In this document: piece after piece, positions 22,785 through 33,592 of the stretch
Numbering within the stretch: the stretch's first letter is position 1
Layout of the letters: the number at the start of each line of letters is the position of its first letter
DNA from: Hygrocybe punicea
Lineage: Eukaryota; Basidiomycota; Agaricomycetes; Agaricales; Hygrophoraceae
DNA length: 64,000 bases
Direction: 5' to 3'
Assembly: GCA_963556145.1 (NCBI GenBank)
Contig: OY744461.1
Coordinates: forward strand, 2,790,001-2,854,000
Program-made: the position numbers and the translations under genes
The notes under the pieces: generated by a model
What the model was told of the DNA's origin: nothing
Databases searched by the model: none
Seen by the model: the letters and a program-made list of their open reading frames with translations, nothing else

Positions 22785-24185
22785 GTGGATGGCAAATGCA
22801 AGGACAGTGGCGAGCATGCTGACAATGAACTTGAGGATGGTCTTGGGTCACCTCCCCTTCCCCTAGTGATCACCAGTAATCACCAGAGCCCCCCTTGTAT
22901 TGATGTGGACACATTTGACCATTCGCAAAGGGAGGAAACGTGCACTGATTGGTCGTGGTTGGTCCTCCAAAAGGCAACACAGTCCATGCGAAGTCAGTGT
23001 AGACAGCCGACATACCAAAGCCATGAAGAGGTCAGCGTTGAGTGTGGCGCCATCGGAAGTTGGGACCTCCCAATAGCCCAATACCTTCCATGGTCAGTTT
23101 TCAAGGTTCCTCCTGCACTTTTGGTGGACTCTTTTGTGGTAAAGCCAATGGCAATGTCCTGAATAGTGCTGATGCCCATAAGCATTCAATTCTGTGCTCG
23201 AGAATTGTTAACTAATTAATTGTTGTCATAGCTTCGGATATGGACACTGATCTCCAAGTTCAAGTCCAAGGGAGGGTGTTATTATACACGAGTCACGAGT
23301 CTGGGGAACCCATGATGGTAATGCATCAAGATATGACACCGGATCTTCCCACTATTCTTCAAGAGCTATCAGGCCATTATTCTCCCATTGAAAGTAAGAT
23401 CTTTTTTGTTTTTTGTTTGCTCAATATTTCCTCATAGATTTAAACTATCGTATATATTTATGTGAAGATGATATGTGGTCTGCCAAAGGCTGCTCCCAGA
23501 GTGCTCTCAGGGATGGTGATCCTGTCCAGTGGGATACAAATGAGAAGGGTGAAATGATGCTTTCTATCCTCACAGTAATATTTTTACTATTCTACGGAGG
23601 TAATATTAATTTCCTCTCAGGATGTGGAAGCAAATCTTGCTGCTCTGGCAGTTGTATCCATTACCACTCACTCTGTTGCTTCAGGCTTGTGACCTGCTTC
23701 TAACTCCGCTCATGATCATATCATTCACTCATAAATATTCCTCCCCACTTGACAGATCATACTACTTTGGGTCTTCATATCTCATATGCCAAATATCTCG
23801 CTTATGTTGAAGCTCAACAAGCACTGGAAAAACTAGTTCAGGACGCAAAGTGGCCTCTTGCTAAGAAGCCTACTGGTGAAGATCTCATATCTGTTTTTAT
23901 TGGGAAGTCATCATTCTTCAAGAAATATGAGCCCAATCTTCCCCATGTCCAGAACCACCCTGCTCTCCATCGCTGGCTCGAGAATGGGGAGGATGCTCTG
24001 ACTGATAAAGATGCATAGGGGGTTCAGAAGAATGTATATACATTTGGGGATTTGGAGCATTTCTTGAAGAGTGTGGGCAAGAGGAAGAAGGGGAAGAATG
24101 AGAAGGCTGGTACAAGTGGTTCTTCACAAGGGAAGAGGAAAAGAGATAAGTCTGCTGGTGGTAAGAAAAAAGCTGTCAAAGCTTA
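22785..24185 (+). pseudogene. 3' part of the split multi-exon gene
   Basis: Resumes the acidic repeat (GKCKDSGEHADNE) and runs to TGA at 23160-23162, which probably lies in or next to an intron ending CATAG before 23232. Further exons encode DMDTDLQVQVQGRVLLYTS, then LNYRIYLCEDDMWSAKGC after an intron (23395-23439), then a short exon near 23621, then HISYAKYLAYVEAQQALEKL from about 23758. A TAG at 24016-24018 is followed by an open basic tail to 24185 (GKRKRDKSAGGKKKAVKA), which would be a nuclear localisation signal. No family is recognised. The coherent exon-intron pattern argues that this was a real gene before the transposon arrived. Confidence 0.5.
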
Positions 24186-24220
24186 GTGAGTAGACTGGAC
24201 AGTGACTGCCTCTAAAAATA

Positions 24221-25190
24221 GTGAATTTGATTGATGACTCTAGTTACTGCTTGGTGATTGTTGGACATTTTGTTCAGCAGTTGCTGCAACTCATCCTCTG
24301 GATCATCAACTCAAAATCTGGGGGTCATCTGGCCACTTTATTCTTGATATATCTGTTGGGGTTCTGGCCAACTGCTTTGGCTTCTGAACTGGATCATTCT
24401 AGTTTTCCAGATGTGCCTTTTCAGCTGTTCTCAACTTTTATTCAGGAGCACTTCAGTACAAGAGTTTCACTAGCAACAGTCTTAGCTGTGCTATTCACTC
24501 TGACAAGTAATCCTGATCTGCTCAATCTGCATGCTCATCAACAAAAGCGTTTCTTTGTGGAAGAGCAACCTCAGCAGATATCTGGTTGGATGAAAGCACT
24601 GTCACGTGCATTGCAGGAAAATCTTGGTGATTCAGCTGAAAATTCGTTTCAACTATCAGAGGATCAGTCTCAGTTATCTGTGGATCAGACCACCATGAGC
24701 CTTGCCATCAAGCTTGACAAGCTATCCAAGCTGCTGAAGCTGGATCTGCATGATGATGATGGGTCAGTTACACACTAATTTCTGACAAGGAACCTGCTAT
24801 GGTGATATGTCCACCTGTCATGGAATGTAAAACCTCCACATGCAATCCATGCTCACTCCTCCAGAATACCGATATTCGTGATGTATCCAAAGTTACTTTC
24901 ATCAAAGGCACAAAGATCTACCACAAGGTCTTCATTCTCAGTGGTAGATGTCCCAACGTCTGAGCACCTAGACGTGACATTCTATATTGTGACACATGTG
25001 TGACCATCAAAACAACGCGTCGGGTCACATGAACAAACAACTACAAGACCAAATAACTACAAGCTCATCAAATGTGGTTGAAAATTTGTTCTTACCTCAC
25101 CACCACCACTGCCACCTTTGATAAGACTACAGGATCTTTGACTGTTGTACTGGGCAACAACCAGAGATTCTGGAGTGTTATTGGCATGAC
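24221..25190 (+). pseudogene. Decayed ORF resembling KDZ-associated cysteine cluster (CxC5-like)
   Basis: Open 24221-24778: a hydrophobic, helical N-terminal part, then FFVEEQPQQISGW and a Ser/Gln-rich part. After a probable short intron the frame continues with EPAMVICPPVMECKTSTCNP, KVTFIKGTKIYHKVFILSGR, CPNV and ILYCDTC (24800-25000), broken by TGA at about 24960 and 25030. The cysteine spacing with VTFIKG...FILSG resembles cysteine clusters that accompany KDZ transposases, recalled from family knowledge and not computed. No KDZ catalytic core follows in the window, so this is at best a fragment. Confidence 0.35.
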
Positions 25191-26160
25191 AGGTATGTGA
25201 TTTCCTTTGGATTTGCTGTTTAGTTCACATGGCTACATTTACTGTTGCTTTTTCCAGAGTCAGGTATTGTCTTTGTCATGTTTGCATTCAGATAAGGGAT
25301 TTCTATTAGCTGATTACTAACAATACTCTTTTCATGGATTACTTTTTAGTGAATGTTGTGGTATCTCTGCATGCCCAACCGTCGGTGGCAGGTCCTCAGC
25401 AATGAGTGCTTGCCACCATGGGTCTTTGATTAGGAATTCAGGGAAGGTGAATCCACCTCAGTTCCTGGCTGGGTAACCTACTTGTGGCAGGCCTGGTGGC
25501 ATTGACAAGAATCTATTGGGTAAGTCTCATTTTCATTATTAATCCTTGTATTATTGACATTGTATCAACAGGTGATGTGTTTTACTTGTCTCAATTTCTT
25601 GTATTGTGTTTCATTTGTATTTTCATGGTTTGTTTGTTCTGTGTTCGCAAAATTTTGACATTACTTCTCTTGTCAATCAGTCATGATCAAGAAGCAGAAG
25701 AGCTCCTCCTTCAAGATTGAGACTGAATGACTTTTCTTTGCAACTGTATTTTCTTCATAGTGTTCTTTTCACTCACACCTAAATGCGTGATTTCACATTG
25801 TCATACTTTAGTGGATGTAATGTAAATCACTGTGGGCCTATTTATTGATTTTTATCGCTGCTAACCCTAACCCTAAGTCACTGGGAGGAACTGTGGAGGT
25901 GCATGAATGTGATATTCAGATATCTTCTCAAGATGAAAATATGTGAGTACATAGGAGAATATTACTTGATTGAACCAGCCACTTTTCATGTAATTGGTTG
26001 TCATGAAATTGGAACATGTGACCAGACAAGATAAATCTCTCAGATTGCTAGTCATACCTATTGGCTAGGTGAAATGACCACCCACCTCTGTGAAAACCAG
26101 CTTGTGCTGGCTGAGCAAAATATTTTCTGGTAAAAACATATTCCCAAAAGATGCTGTTCC
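25191..26160. other. No clear gene; short telomere-like run
   Basis: AT-rich sequence with small open frames that show no family features. CTAACCCTAACCCTAA at 25861-25876 is a 2.7-unit match to the fungal telomere repeat; it is too short to indicate a chromosome end. Confidence 0.4.
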
Positions 26161-26164
26161 ATGA

Positions 26165-26700
26165 TAGGCCAAACACCATTAGTTGACTAGCCAATGTACC
26201 CATTGCTGTTGATCAAGCCATTCCAACTGGCCAGCCAATGCATCAGCCAACCCATCTCTGCTGGCCAACCACATTTCTCTGCTAGTCAGCCAACCAATGC
26301 CTGATGGTCAGGTAAAATATCCCTGCTTGTATGCCAGCCCATGCCTGATAGGGAGCCAATATAGGCTAGAGGGTTGGCCAACCCATGCTTGATGGCAAGC
26401 CCATATATGCCAGTGGGTTGGCCAACCTATGCCTGATGGCCAGCCAAAATGTGTAAGTGGGTCAGCCAACCCAGGCCTGATGGCCAGCCAAGATAAGCCA
26501 GAGAGTCCACCAACCCAGGCTTCCTGGCCAGCCAAATATGCAAGTGGGTCGACGAATCCATGCCTGATGAGCAGCTAAAATATGGCAGTGGGTCAGCCAA
26601 CCCATTCTAGATGGCCAGCTAAGATATGGCAGTGGGTCGGCCAACCCATTCAAGATGGCCAGCCAACATATGGCAGTAGGTCCGCCCACATCATGCTGTG
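26165..26700. repeat. Minisatellite, about 54 bp unit, GGCCAACCC type (left)
   Basis: Imperfect units with GGGTTGGCCAACC, GATGGCCAGCCAA and ATATGGCAGTGGGTC. It is the same family and the same orientation as 30185-30640, although the sequence between them is an inverted repeat. Units often contain GGGTTGGCCAACCC, itself a 14 bp palindrome. Confidence 0.8.
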
Positions 26701-28145
26701 ACTTATCCCGTGTCCGACCGGGCAACTAAGGTTGACAATGTTATTTTTGAGACAGGCCAGCCGATCTGGGCTGAGAAAAGCTTATTGTTAGGTACTTGAC
26801 GGTGCAACTCAGGAATGTCATAGTTATGGTGTTAGATGGGTGGGCCAAGGTTTGAGCCAGAATATTGTTACCCATGTGAGACTGTTGGGCCGATGTTCTT
26901 TGGGGGCATTGTTACCCATCTCAGACCGTTGGGCCGAAGTTCAATGGGGGTATCATTACCCATCTCAGACCGTTGGGCCGAGGTTCTATGGGGGTATTGT
27001 TACTCATGTAATCCACTCCAGCCAATGCAATATCATTGATACCCTTCATTGCAGTTGGCATTGGCATCAGTGTTTGCATTGGCATTGGTGTTTGCATTGG
27101 CATTGGTGTTTGCATTGGCGTCGGTGTTCACTGCAGCATCGGCATTTGCATTGGCATCGGTGTTCCCATTGGCTTCGGTGGTCACATCAGCTTCGGTGGT
27201 CACATTGGCTTCCATGCTCACATTGGCTTCGGTGTTCACATCGGTGTTTGCATTGGCATCAGTGTTCACTGCAGCATCGGCGTTGGTGTTCACTGCAGCA
27301 TCAGCATTTGCATCGGCATCGGTGTTCCCATCAGCATCAGTATTCACATCGGCATTGGTGTTCACATTGGCATTGGCATTTCCATTAGCATCAGTGTTCA
27401 CATCAGCATCAGTGTCAGCGTGAGGTTCAACTGAAGGATGTTGATGCCGAAGTTTTTTCACATTTGTTTGTAACATGTACAATACCGCCGGAATGCTCAT
27501 GGAACTGTTGCTAGACACAGAATACATTGTCTACTAACTATCTCTCAGCCAATGGAAGCCGACCGGACCCATGGTTCAACTGCATAACTAACACCGAGGA
27601 TGATGCCGAAGTTTTTTGCCATTTGTTTGTAACATGTACAATACCGCCGGAATGCTCACGGAACTGTTGCTGGACATAGAATACATTGTTTACTAACTAT
27701 CTCTCAGCCAATGTAAGCTGGCCGGACCATGGTTTCAATGCACAGTGAACACCGAGGTTGATACCGATCTTTTTTGGCATTTGTTTGCAACATGTAAAAT
27801 ACCGCCGGAATGATCACGGAACTGTTGCTGGACACAGCATACATTGTCTACTCACTATCTCTCAGCAAATGGAAGCCGACCGGACCTATGGTTCAACTGC
27901 ATAACTAACACCGAGGTTGATGCCGAAGATTTTTGGCATTTGTTTGTAACATGTCAAATACCACTGGACTGCATCTGAATATCTTGTTGGACATGGAGGC
28001 CATTGTTTACTAATTGTCTCTCAGCCAATGTAAGCTGGCCGGACCCATGGTTCAACTGCAAAACTAACACCGAGGTTGATGCTGATTTTTTTTGGCATTT
28101 GTTTGCAACATGTAAAATACCACCTGAATGCTCATGTAACTGTTG
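26700..28145. repeat. Left arm of 3.5 kb palindrome
   Basis: In order: a module with GACTTATCCCGTGTC (26700-26830), about three units of the 60 bp GTTACCCATCTCAGACCG repeat (26860-27010), a GCATTGGCATCGGTGTT hexamer array (27050-27420), and about four units of a 160 bp repeat carrying AATACCGCCGGAATGCTC (27436-28145). The first 830 bp match the right arm in reverse almost exactly. Long open frames on both strands follow from the hexamer. Confidence 0.85.
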
Positions 28146-28854
28146 ATATTGGCATTGAGATCAACTGAAACAGTGTTTTACATATTTTTAACAGGAACAT
28201 TGAGATCAATGTGGACCTTCATGTTGATCTCGGCGTTGACTTCAACTTTGACCTCGGCATTGACATCGGTGTTGACATTGGCGTTGACATCGGCGCTGAC
28301 CTTGGCATTGACCTTGGCATTGAACTCCATGTTTTCTCAGCCTACATATCCAATAAATCACTAAAGTCATGAAGTTTGTACATCCGATTCCAATCCAAAT
28401 TCCAGATCTGCTCCATTTGAGCACCACTGGAACCAGTTCTGGTTCCAGAAAGCCACACGCTACTCCAGAACCTGTTCCTCCTTCACTTCTCACTGAAATG
28501 ACAGAATTGAGCATTTAAAATTGAACAAGTCATCATAGCGACAGAGCAATTTGTATTGCACTCGTATTTGAGTACCAGTACAATATCACCAAATTGCAAA
28601 GTGTTGATACATTCCATGCCAGATCTAACACTTATACCGCATATCTTGGCCACGCTTGCACCTATTACACAGACAATTTAAATTTCAGTTCTCAGACATT
28701 ATCTCCATGCTCTGGCCCCAGAATATTATTTTTAATCTTCCTGGTTACAACGTCAATAAATTCTATACCTTTTTTGCTTGTCTTATGATTTGCAGTGATT
28801 CAAATGCTCTTATGTCTCAATACCAGGTAATACAGGACCTACCAATGTGCTTAC
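28146..28854. other. Spacer at the centre of the palindrome
   Basis: Contains a loose TTGACATCGGCGTTGACATT repeat (28195-28330) and about 500 bp of AT-rich sequence with no recognised gene. Confidence 0.5.
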
Positions 28855-30185
28855 ATTGGCTGAGAGATGATTAGTAAACAATGTATTCTATGTCCAGCAA
28901 CAGTTCCATGAGCATTCCGGCGGTATTGTACATGTTGCAAACAAATGCCAAAAAAGATCGGTATCAACCTCGGTGTTCACTGTGCATTGAAACCATGGTC
29001 CGGCCAGCTTACATTGGCTGAGAGATGGTTAGTAAACAATGTATTCTATGTCCAGCAACAGTTCCATGAGCATTCCGGCGGTATTGTACATGTTGCAAAC
29101 AAATGCCAAAAAAGATCGGTATCAACCTCGGTGTTCACTGTGCATTGAAACCATGGTCCGGCCAGCTTACATTGGCTGAGAGATAGTTAGTAAACAATGT
29201 ATTCTATGTCCAGCAACAGTTCCGTGAGCATTCCGGCGGTATTGTACATGTTACAAACAAATGGCAAAAAACTTCGGCATCATCCTCGGTGTTAGTTATG
29301 CAGTTGAACCATGGGTCCGGTCGGCTTCCATTGGCTGAGAGATAGTTAGTAGACAATGTATTCTGTGTCTAGCAACAGTTCCATGAGCATTCCGGCGGTA
29401 TTGTACATGTTACAAACAAATGTGAAAAAACTTCGGCATCAACATCCTTCAGTTGAACCTCACGCTGACACTGATGCTGATGTGAACACTGATGCTAATG
29501 GAAATGCCAATGCCAATGTGAACACCAATGCCGATGTGAATACTGATGCTGATGGGAACACCGATGCCGATGCAAATGCTGATGCTGCAGTGAACACCAA
29601 CGCCGATGCTGCAGTGAACACTGATGCCAATGCAAACACCGATGTGAACACCGAAGCCAATGTGAGCATGGAAGCCAATGTGACCACCGAAGCTGATGTG
29701 ACCACCGAAGCCAATGGGAACACCGATGCCAATGCAAATGCCGATGCTGCAGTGAACACCGACGCCAATGCAAACACCAATGCCAATGCAAACACCAATG
29801 CCAATGCAAACACTGATGCCAATGCCAACTGCAATGAAGGGTATCAATGATATTGCATTGGCTGGAGTGGATTACATGAGTAACAATACCCCCATAGAAC
29901 CTCGGCCCAACGGTCTGAGATGGGTAATGATACCCCCATTGAACTTCGGCCCAACGGTCTGAGATGGGTAACAATGCCCCCAAAGAACATCGGCCCAACA
30001 GTCTCACATGGGTAACAATATTCTGGCTCAAACCTTGGCCCACCCATCTAACACCATAACTATGACATTCCTGAGTTGCACCGTCAAGTACCTAACAATA
30101 AGCTTTTCTCAGTCCAGATCTGTTGGCCTGTCTCAAACATAACATTGTCAACCTTAGTTGCCTGGTCAGACACGGGATAAGTCAT
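28855..30185. repeat. Right arm of 3.5 kb palindrome
   Basis: Mirror of the left arm: about four 160 bp units (28860-29440), the hexamer array (29460-29840), 60 bp units with CTCGGCCCAACGGTCTGAGA (29895-30050), and the GACACGGGATAAGTC module (30060-30180). Segments matching the left arm give identical translations over 164 and 182 codons, so the arms are either young or kept alike by gene conversion. Confidence 0.85.
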
Positions 30186-30830
30186 GTCATGGGCTGGTCC
30201 GCCAACCCATGCCTGATGGCCAGCCAACAAGATGGCCAGCCAATATATCCAGTTGGGTTGGCCAGCCAAAATATCTCTACTGGCCAGCCAACTCATGCCT
30301 GTTGGCCGGCCAATGTATTCCAATGGGTCGGCCAACCCAAGCCTGGTGGCCAGCCAATCGATGGCAGAGGGTCGGCCAACCCATGCCTGATGGCCAGCCA
30401 AAATATCCCTACTGGTTGGCCAACCCATGCCTGGTGGCCAGCCAATATATTCCAATAGGTCGGCCAACCCATGCCTAATGGCCAGCCAATATATCCAGTT
30501 GGGTCGGCCAACCCATGCCAGATGGCCAGCCAAAATATCCCTACTGGTTGGCCAACCAATGCCTGGTGGCCAGCCAATATATGGCAGACAGTCGGCCAAC
30601 CCATGTCTGATGGCAAGCTGAAACCCCTATCCAGTTGGGCAAAATATCCCCTGGTTGGCCAATCTACTCAGTGTGGCCAGCTGTATGCCCCGGCCAAGCC
30701 ATCTGCCTTGGGAAAAGATATTGTTCGGCTAAGGTCGGCTGGTCCACTTCAAGTGGGAATTGTCCATCTTGGCTACATTTCATGGAAAAGATACACTGAA
30801 AGGGCTCAAGATACCCCCTTCAGCAGTCAC
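30185..30830. repeat. Minisatellite, about 54 bp unit (right), with closing module
   Basis: About eight units with GTCGGCCAACCCATGCC and TGGCCAGCCAA, then the module GAAAAGATATTGTTCGGC and GTGGGAATTGTCCATCT (30710-30775) also seen at 17090-17150. No gene. Confidence 0.8.
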
Positions 30831-31019
30831 AGGGTGATAAAATATGGGGGAAGGGGTAGGGGTTTCAAAATTCATACCCTTGTACATACCCTACCCTTTA
30901 AGGGTTTGTGGAGGGTATGTAAGGGTCTTACTAAGCAGTTTTAAGATGTGTTTGACTAGTTTTTTTAGGTGCATATCTTATGAAAATGCTTTCCTCAGCC
31001 CTCTAACATATTTCTTGTC
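30831..31019. other. G-rich and A/T flank of gypsy copy A
   Basis: GGGGGAAGGGGTAGGGG at 30845-30863 and reverse-type ACCCTACCC nearby. Similar G-rich sequence lies at 44690-44770 on the other side of gypsy copy A. No gene. Confidence 0.4.
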
Positions 31020-31023
31020 ACAG

Positions 31024-31798
31024 TGTAAAGGCTAGGTCGGGGTGGCTGCGGAATAGTAATCCTAAGCCTGTGGGGGTCAGCGTGAAAGTGACTAGGAATA
31101 GTCTAGTGAGCTTCAGTAAGATGATAGGATATGAATGATAAGAAGCCGCCAAGTAAACTACTGAAATCTATTGAGGCCAGTCAAAGCCAACAGTGTCGGG
31201 TACGGCAGGTCGGGTGTCAGGTGACGAGAAATGTAGAGATTAAGACAGTAGAAGGACGGGGAGAGCATCGAGGAAACCGACGAGTAGTGTGTGCGATGGA
31301 TTTTACTGAGAGGCTGATTCTCAGAGAGAGGAAATGGGGGAACTGGTTTCTTGTTATGAGATGGCGCTTGGGCACCGTTTTTATACTACAAATTTCTGTA
31401 CCTAGCTTCGGACGAGAGTCCTCGGCTGATGAGAGAAAACAAAGGAGAATAAAAATGGACAAGTAAGAAGAGGGTTGCGAGGCGACCATGACAGGGAAAA
31501 TGGGTGGAAGATATAAAAACCGTAAAAGATGTAATATACTTTACTGTATCTCCATAAGGGAGACGCTAGGCACGAATAAGGCAAGTCCAATGTTGGGATC
31601 CCAGTCCGATGAGATCTATCTTTGATATTTGAAGTTCCGTGAGTTTAGGAGATGGACCGACCAGGTACGTGAGCGGCCGTGCTAGTCGGTATGCATCGCG
31701 TTGCGTCGGGTTTGAGCGTAGATTGCTAGAGACGTCGGGTTCGAGCGGATTCGCTAGATATCGATGTTACGGCCTCAGAGGGTCGAGGACCCTCTACA
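31024..31798 (-). repeat. 3' LTR of gypsy copy A
   Basis: 775 bp, TGTA...TACA ends, preceded by target duplication ACAG at 31020-31023. It is 3' with respect to gag-pol. It is shorter than the partner (785 bp) mainly through loss of one GTCGGGTTGC unit near 31690. Confidence 0.9.
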
Positions 31799-31967
31799 TC
31801 TCCTTGGGTCTTCTAATAGAGACCATCCGTGGTCGAGAATATGGGGTCTCTAAATGCAGGTTGCGAATGTGGCCAATCACGTGAGCGGCCAAACAACGGC
31901 AAAGTAAAATAAATAAAAAAATCTCATTGTTGATCCGACCTTTCCTCTACACCATCACACGCCCACC

Positions 31968-33364
31968 ATGTCCCAAGTCTACGACAATTTCCTCGCCTTC
32001 GTCGAAAGCATTGAACCCGATGTCCGGGTGGACTACGAAGAGGCCGTTAATGCGGTCACCGTGTTTCACAGCGACGATCTCGTTATGATGGTAGATGGCA
32101 ATGAGGGGCTGGCCCAGCAATGGTTAAGCGGCCGCAAGAAAGCGCTGGTCAGTTTCCCGATTGATTACGCGTGTCTTAAGATAGCTCATGTTGTCCCACT
32201 AGCGTGCTTATAATGGAATCGTCACGGAACTCCGAGCTGGTGGTATGAGGCCAGTAATGCCACCGCTATGGGCCGACTGCCAGTTGTACGCTAACGATGT
32301 CGAAGAGTGGCTGAAAGAAGCGGTGGACCGAGAGAGGCAGGAAAAGGAAGAGGCTAGATGGCGGGCGGATGAAGAAGCGGCTACGTGGGAAGAGGAGGCC
32401 AGATGGTTGGCAGAGGCAAATGCATGAGCGGAGGCGGAGAAAAGGCGAAAGGCGGCAGAGGAAAGGTGGGAGCGGCTTAGAATAGAACAGCACGGGCAGC
32501 ACTGGACTCAAGAAGCGGACCGGGTTGAAAGGGATGGAGCCGCGTATTGGTGGCAGCTCAGCGAGGAACGGCGAGCTGAAGCAAACGCATCGGTCACGGG
32601 TGAACCAGGGACTGAGTCGATTCCAGAAGGCAAAGTCGCAGTTGAGCCAGAGGAAGGCCCTGTCGACCCGGCACCAGAGACACCGGCCGATGTAGAAGAC
32701 GTAGATACGCCAGGCGTAGAGATCAGAGATTTGGCTGGTATGATGGTGAGTTCCTGTGTTGGTTCATTTGTTCTTTAGTCACTGATCCTGGTAACAGTTC
32801 ACTGGGCCGTTTCCCCTACAAGCCTGCACCAACTGCGTCAAGGCTCAAGAGGCGTGTCGAGGCATCACGGGCTACGTGTGCGAACGATGCCGGAGGCTGA
32901 AGAAAAGATGTACTAACGCTACACACCGGATGGGCGGGGGTTGGCGCAAGGTGGATACCGGAAAGGGAAAAGAGGTCGCGGTCGGCACGAGGAAGCCTTT
33001 GTTGTTCACGACAAAGCCGATCCGCAGTAGGCCTGCCCGGGCCTCAACGAGCAAACCGTGGGTCGAGGATGTGGAATCGGTCGAGGATGATGACGAAGAC
33101 GAGGAGGAGTCGGAGGAAGAGCGGCTGACGAAAAGGCTTAGGGCGGCCTCGGCAGCAAACCCGTTCGTCTTGACGATGGAGAATTACGAGCAAGTGTTGG
33201 CATGGCTAGCGGTCCTTACGGAGGAGCTGGGAGCCCTGGGCACCAATGTCAACCATCATCTCGTCCACATTGGTCAAGAGTTCCAGCGGCTCCGCGTCGA
33301 TCTCAAACGGTCGACCTCAAGGTTGGTGATGTTGAGGTGGGACTACGAGACCGGCCGCCTGTAA
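31968..33364 (+). pseudogene. Antisense accessory gene of gypsy copy A (Zn2Cys6-like), decayed
   Basis: Homologue of the gene at 54952-56339 in copy B. Exons 31968-32147, 32203-32745 and 32798-33364, with introns of 55 and 52 nt at the same places; donor 1 is GTCAGT instead of GTGAGT. Exon 2 carries TGA at about 32425 where copy B has CGA, a CpG transition. It is 9 bases longer in exon 2 (near 32600) without losing frame. The six-cysteine cluster (CTNC, EAC, VCERC, KKRC, 32826-32912) and the C-terminal coiled coil are intact. It is antisense to gag-pol, between the end of pol and the 3' LTR. Confidence 0.75.
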
Positions 33365-33592
33365 AATAGAAAAAAAATAACGAGCCCGTTGTATATATAA
33401 AAAAATATATTGTGTACATAAAAGACGTGTCAGCTTGTTCACCCAGCTAAGGAAAGCCGATCGGCTCCCGAAGACATAGGACTATTCGCATCATTCGTCA
33501 TATCATTAGAAAAATAAGAGGAACTAAATAAAATGGGGGTATAATGTGGACAGAATATAAATGAAATGCTTAATCGTCGTCGGGTAAGGAAT

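Noticed and set aside
25861..25876. Telomere
   Set aside because: Only about 2.7 units of CTAACC inside continuous repeat-rich sequence; no subtelomeric run.
27033..27527. 164-codon Asn/Ala/Asp repeat protein, also at 29356-29850
   Set aside because: Translation of a hexamer array that is open on both strands; no start context or flanking gene structure.
26165..30640. CRISPR-like regular repeats
   Set aside because: Units are imperfect and contiguous, with no unique spacers, and the genome is fungal.
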